Source of the DNA: Flavobacteriales bacterium
Lineage (GTDB): Bacteria; Bacteroidota; Bacteroidia; Flavobacteriales; BACL11
DNA: 8,630 nt
Assembly: GCA_002697505.1 (NCBI GenBank)
Contig: NZWA01000019.1
Span: 1 to 8,630 of the forward strand
Reading direction: 5' to 3'
Shown here: positions 6,086 to 8,630 of the stretch, in pieces
Layout: each line of letters starts with the position of its first letter
Numbering within the stretch: the stretch's first letter is position 1
Program-made: the position numbers and the translations under genes
The notes under the pieces: model-generated
What the model saw: the letters and a program-made list of their open reading frames with translations, nothing else
Told to the model about the DNA's origin: nothing
The model's database searches: none

Positions 6086-7960
6086 AGCGCAAAACCAACA
6101 GTAATAAAATATGATAACGTAGAGGTATTCGGGAATCAGCCGACGCCATTTCTTACTATATCTAATGATATGATTGACGCTGGCCGATACGGCAGATGGG
6201 GTCAATCATCTTCTATTACCTTAGAGGGACAGCTTACTGGTCAAGACTACAACACTTTATTAAATAATGCAGACTCACTAGTTAATGGGTTCAGCAAAAG
6301 CTTCAAAGACTTAACTGTATCTGAAGATGGTACTGACTTCACTTTTAGTAGATGTAAAGTAGAATCAATAAACTTTAGCGAAAGCAAGCTTACTAAACTA
6401 GTTGACTATACAATAAATTTATCTAGATATTCAAATTTCACAGGAACTTTTGGGGTTCTTGATCCGCAGGAAAAGTTTTCTTTCTCCAGACAAGAAGATG
6501 ACACCGCTACTCTTACTCATGAAATTTCTGCTAGAGGTTTCGCTACTGGAACTAGAGACGGTTTAACAAATGCTAGAAATTATGTGAACAGCATTTCTGG
6601 TTGGAATAATCAAATAGCGCCAAAATTTATCCAAGGATCATCATTATATTCTAATGCGGTTTTTCCTGTTTTGATTTCTGTTACTGAAAATATAGGACGC
6701 ACAGATCAAACTTATAGCTTAACTGAAAATTATATAATACAAGAAGGCGCAGATAGCAAAGTTCCAACTTCTGTTTATGGCAGTATAACGAGTAATGAAA
6801 CTCTAGAAGATGTGGTAGACACCGTAGACATAGAGGTAACTTGTCGCGGAGGAAAAGACTTTACTATGGACCAAGTAAGGAGCCACGCTTTTTCTTTGGA
6901 CATGCATGACGAAGCTATAAAAATATCAGAGGTCAAAGATTTACTTATAACACCTGTAGCCAAGACAGTTGATGAGGATGAAGCTAGCAATACAATAACA
7001 ATAAAAGCCACTTATGATAACGATGCTTTATTCATAGTAGATAACGACGAGCATGGACTGAATAATGTATCTAACGCTTATCTTGACTCAACTGTATCAA
7101 TGGACTCTGATGAGATATTAGATGTAATAACTTTTTCCGTCTCATCTCAAATAATAGGAAGAGGTAACAGCGCTCAACAGTGGACTAATAAAGAAAATTT
7201 TCTAGCCAACAATGTAGCCTCAGTTGACTCTGTTCAAGCGGGTTTAACTTTTAGTGACGATTTAACATCAGCATTACGGAGAGAGGCGGAGATCGCTTAT
7301 TCTAGAGTATTTGGGGCAACGGCCGCAAGTAACTTTCCGATTAATAAAAAACCATCATCAGTTTCAATATCTAAGAATGAGTACGCAAATGAAATTACTA
7401 TTTCTGCAACATTTAACAATAAGGACACGATAGGGGAAGGGGGTTCAGGAAGCTTGGCAGATATGGGATTCGGAGCAACGGCAGACTATACAGTAGATGT
7501 AACTCCTTCAATCAGACAACTTAGACCCAATGCTTCTTGTACTGAAGATGGTCACTATATCATATATGATCTTAATGCAAAGAATAGAGAAAAAGTTGCT
7601 ATACAGCTAAATGTAGCAACTCAGGGATACAACTACACCCCGTTTACCAGTCAGTCTCCACACGTCTCGGCTCCTGCAACTGCTGACGCAAGAAGTGAGT
7701 CAGTCGCTGATGTGTTATCGAACAGAAATTTAAGAATAACAAATGCAATTGCCCCCGTAGCCAACGCCATACTTGAAGACTTGTGTGCCATATGGGTAAA
7801 TATTGGTCATATAGATACAGTTTTAGATTCAGAGAGTCAAGACTACAATCAAACCACTAGAGCATATAGCGTTTCACAAACCTATTCACAAGATTCATAT
7901 AATCATACAATGGATGACTCGCTTCAATATATACCCGTAACTACGAAAGGGCCATTTTGA
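6083..7960 (+). CDS. Beta-rich phage structural protein, paralogue of upstream gene product (625 aa)
   Basis: The start is placed at ATG 6083, giving MSAKPTVIK, rather than the in-frame TTG at 6074, because ATG follows the upstream stop directly and the N-terminus then resembles that of the preceding protein. I do not recognise a named family. An N-terminal domain (about 36-123) has DYNTLLNNA and KVESINFSE followed by LVDYTINLSRY and parallels residues 29-113 of the neighbour. Four further beta-modules occur at about 193-217, 287-313, 424-446 and 577-603, for example VSISKNEYANEITISATF. A helix-like DGLTNARNYVNSISGW stretch precedes the first, matching helices placed similarly in the neighbour. 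The protein is acidic, rich in Ser/Thr/Asn, with four cysteines and no signal peptide or membrane segment. Near-equal size, adjacency and shared modules suggest the pair arose by duplication and build adjoining parts of the tail tip or baseplate. A tail-fibre or adsorption role cannot be excluded. Confidence 0.7.
   Translation: MSAKPTVIKYDNVEVFGNQPTPFLTISNDMIDAGRYGRWGQSSSITLEGQLTGQDYNTLLNNADSLVNGFSKSFKDLTVSEDGTDFTFSRCKVESINFSESKLTKLVDYTINLSRYSNFTGTFGVLDPQEKFSFSRQEDDTATLTHEISARGFATGTRDGLTNARNYVNSISGWNNQIAPKFIQGSSLYSNAVFPVLISVTENIGRTDQTYSLTENYIIQEGADSKVPTSVYGSITSNETLEDVVDTVDIEVTCRGGKDFTMDQVRSHAFSLDMHDEAIKISEVKDLLITPVAKTVDEDEASNTITIKATYDNDALFIVDNDEHGLNNVSNAYLDSTVSMDSDEILDVITFSVSSQIIGRGNSAQQWTNKENFLANNVASVDSVQAGLTFSDDLTSALRREAEIAYSRVFGATAASNFPINKKPSSVSISKNEYANEITISATFNNKDTIGEGGSGSLADMGFGATADYTVDVTPSIRQLRPNASCTEDGHYIIYDLNAKNREKVAIQLNVATQGYNYTPFTSQSPHVSAPATADARSESVADVLSNRNLRITNAIAPVANAILEDLCAIWVNIGHIDTVLDSESQDYNQTTRAYSVSQTYSQDSYNHTMDDSLQYIPVTTKGPF
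6188..6451 (+). other. N-terminal domain shared with the upstream paralogue
   Basis: Residues 36-123 (from ATG 6083) carry I-T-L-E-G, then DYNTLLNNA, then F-x-R-C-K-V-E-S-I-N-F-S-E and VDYTINLSRY. These landmarks occur in the same order as in 4219-4473. The second half of the domain itself fits the beta-module signature that recurs further along both proteins, so the whole protein may be built from variants of one fold. Confidence 0.55.
7946..7951 (+). promoter_or_regulatory. Ribosome binding site AAAGGG for the LamG-like gene
   Basis: AAAGGG lies eight bases before the ATG at 7960, inside the last codons of the upstream gene. With the 1-base stop/start overlap (TGATG, 7958-7962) it supports the start and suggests both direct initiation and coupling. 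Confidence 0.6.
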
Positions 7961-8630
7961 TGAATAGAGATTTACTAGTTAAGATAATTACTGGAAACGG
8001 CCTTCAAACTGGAACGGCTGGGTTCTTTGGTAATACTTCTGGGTCTAGACAGAAAGAGGGTTTACCTTTATTTGTAGGTTATTATGATTTTAATAGCTAC
8101 TCTGGATCATATACATTTAACTCTAAATACTCTAATCCTTCAGGTGAATCTATAGATTCAAATGGAAAGGTATCTGCTGATACTTACCCCCTATATTCTT
8201 TATGTGATTCTAGTCAGATAAACAAAGTCTCTGGTTCCGGCTATTTTGATAACGCATCCATTCTTCAGGTCGGTAAAGAGTTTCCGTATAGAGGTTGGTC
8301 TTTCGTATTTGATTATCAAACTGAAGACTTTACTGGTGATTATGGAGTAGGGAGAACCCTGTTTTCCTCCATGGATTCTTCTAGTTCAACTTCTGGATTT
8401 AATATAGGACTAAATGGCGCGCATAAACCTTACTTTGAGTATGTAAATTCTGGAAACCAGTTAAAAACATTTACTTTGTCTGAGGTAGAGCTTGGGAAAA
8501 ATAACATACTATCATTTAGAAGAAGCGCTGAAAGTAATATAGTAGAAATAATACACCACGATCCTCTGTATGATAAAAATACTACTGGAACATTTGTTCT
8601 GAGTGACATCTTAGATTCTGACGGTAAAGA
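7960..8630 (+). CDS. LamG/concanavalin-A-like jelly-roll protein, partial (3' end outside window)
   Basis: The frame opens at ATG 7960, overlapping the preceding TGA by one base, and runs 223 codons to the window edge without a stop. The first 90 residues (MNRDLLVKIITGNGLQTGTA and a Ser/Tyr/Gly-rich part) are not recognised. Residues about 92-200 follow a jelly-roll pattern: SGYFDNASILQVG, an aromatic strand WSFVFDYQ, RTLFSS, SGFNIGLNG, PYFEYVN, then a strand NNILSFRR after LELG-like VELGK and a final strand with VEIIHH. This order (ligand-edge strand, W-[ST]-F-x-F strand, LFS strand, G-[FL]-x-[IL]-G strand) is that of LamG or ConA-like domains. In phages these sit on tail or capsid surface proteins and are thought to bind polysaccharide. 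There is one cysteine and no signal peptide. Its place after the tail-tip genes suggests a fibre or adhesion component; assignment rests on pattern only. Confidence 0.65.
   Translation, partial: MNRDLLVKIITGNGLQTGTAGFFGNTSGSRQKEGLPLFVGYYDFNSYSGSYTFNSKYSNPSGESIDSNGKVSADTYPLYSLCDSSQINKVSGSGYFDNASILQVGKEFPYRGWSFVFDYQTEDFTGDYGVGRTLFSSMDSSSSTSGFNIGLNGAHKPYFEYVNSGNQLKTFTLSEVELGKNNILSFRRSAESNIVEIIHHDPLYDKNTTGTFVLSDILDSDGK

Noticed and set aside
1..8630. Promoters, terminators, tRNAs, CRISPR repeats, insertion sequences or attachment sites
   Set aside because: The window is coding almost from end to end with at most 11 non-coding bases in a row. I saw no hairpin followed by a T-run at gene ends, no cloverleaf and no regularly spaced DNA repeats.

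Overview
The window reads as part of the late structural (tail) operon of a tailed bacteriophage or prophage, most likely a long-tailed sipho- or myovirus. All genes are on the + strand and packed almost without gaps. The first is very long, alanine/glycine/glutamine-rich and coiled-coil-rich with an apolar glycine-zipper core, as in tape-measure proteins. It is followed by large, beta-rich, low-cysteine proteins of the kind found at the tail tip or baseplate. The DNA is AT-leaning and arginine is mostly AGA. TAA and TGA are used as ordinary stops, so the standard bacterial code fits. No housekeeping gene, integrase, tRNA or other marker identifies the host. A marine or other environmental phage is plausible, but this is a guess.

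Layout: (1) bases 2-4123, a putative tape-measure protein whose frame is open to the left edge, so its true start lies outside the window. (2) 4135-6081, a 648-residue beta-rich structural protein. (3) 6083-7960, a 625-residue beta-rich structural protein related to its neighbour. (4) 7960 to the right edge, the first 223 residues of a protein with a LamG/concanavalin-A-like jelly-roll pattern, cut by the window end. The junctions are 11 bases, 1 base and a 1-base overlap, so the genes are probably co-transcribed and at least partly translationally coupled. I see no promoter, terminator, RNA gene, CRISPR array or mobile element, and no non-coding stretch longer than 11 bases.

The most interesting signal is that genes 2 and 3 appear to be ancient paralogues. 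They share an N-terminal domain pattern, and each is largely a chain of one recurring beta-module (a 'V-x-V-S ... I-x-Y-T-V-x-F-x-N' signature) that recurs about four to five times per protein. Gene 2 also carries a Pro/Gly-rich linker encoded by short tandem DNA repeats. The tape-measure protein has its own three-copy repeat near the left end, a very lysine-rich stretch, a glycine-zipper core and a hendecad-like repeat just before its C-terminal segment.

A working model is that gene 1 sets tail length and may contribute to DNA ejection, genes 2 and 3 build concentric or stacked tail-tip/baseplate parts onto which the tape measure docks, and gene 4 is a peripheral carbohydrate-binding or adhesion component. 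Only the coding regions, junctions and repeats are read directly from sequence; the roles are inferred from composition and gene order.
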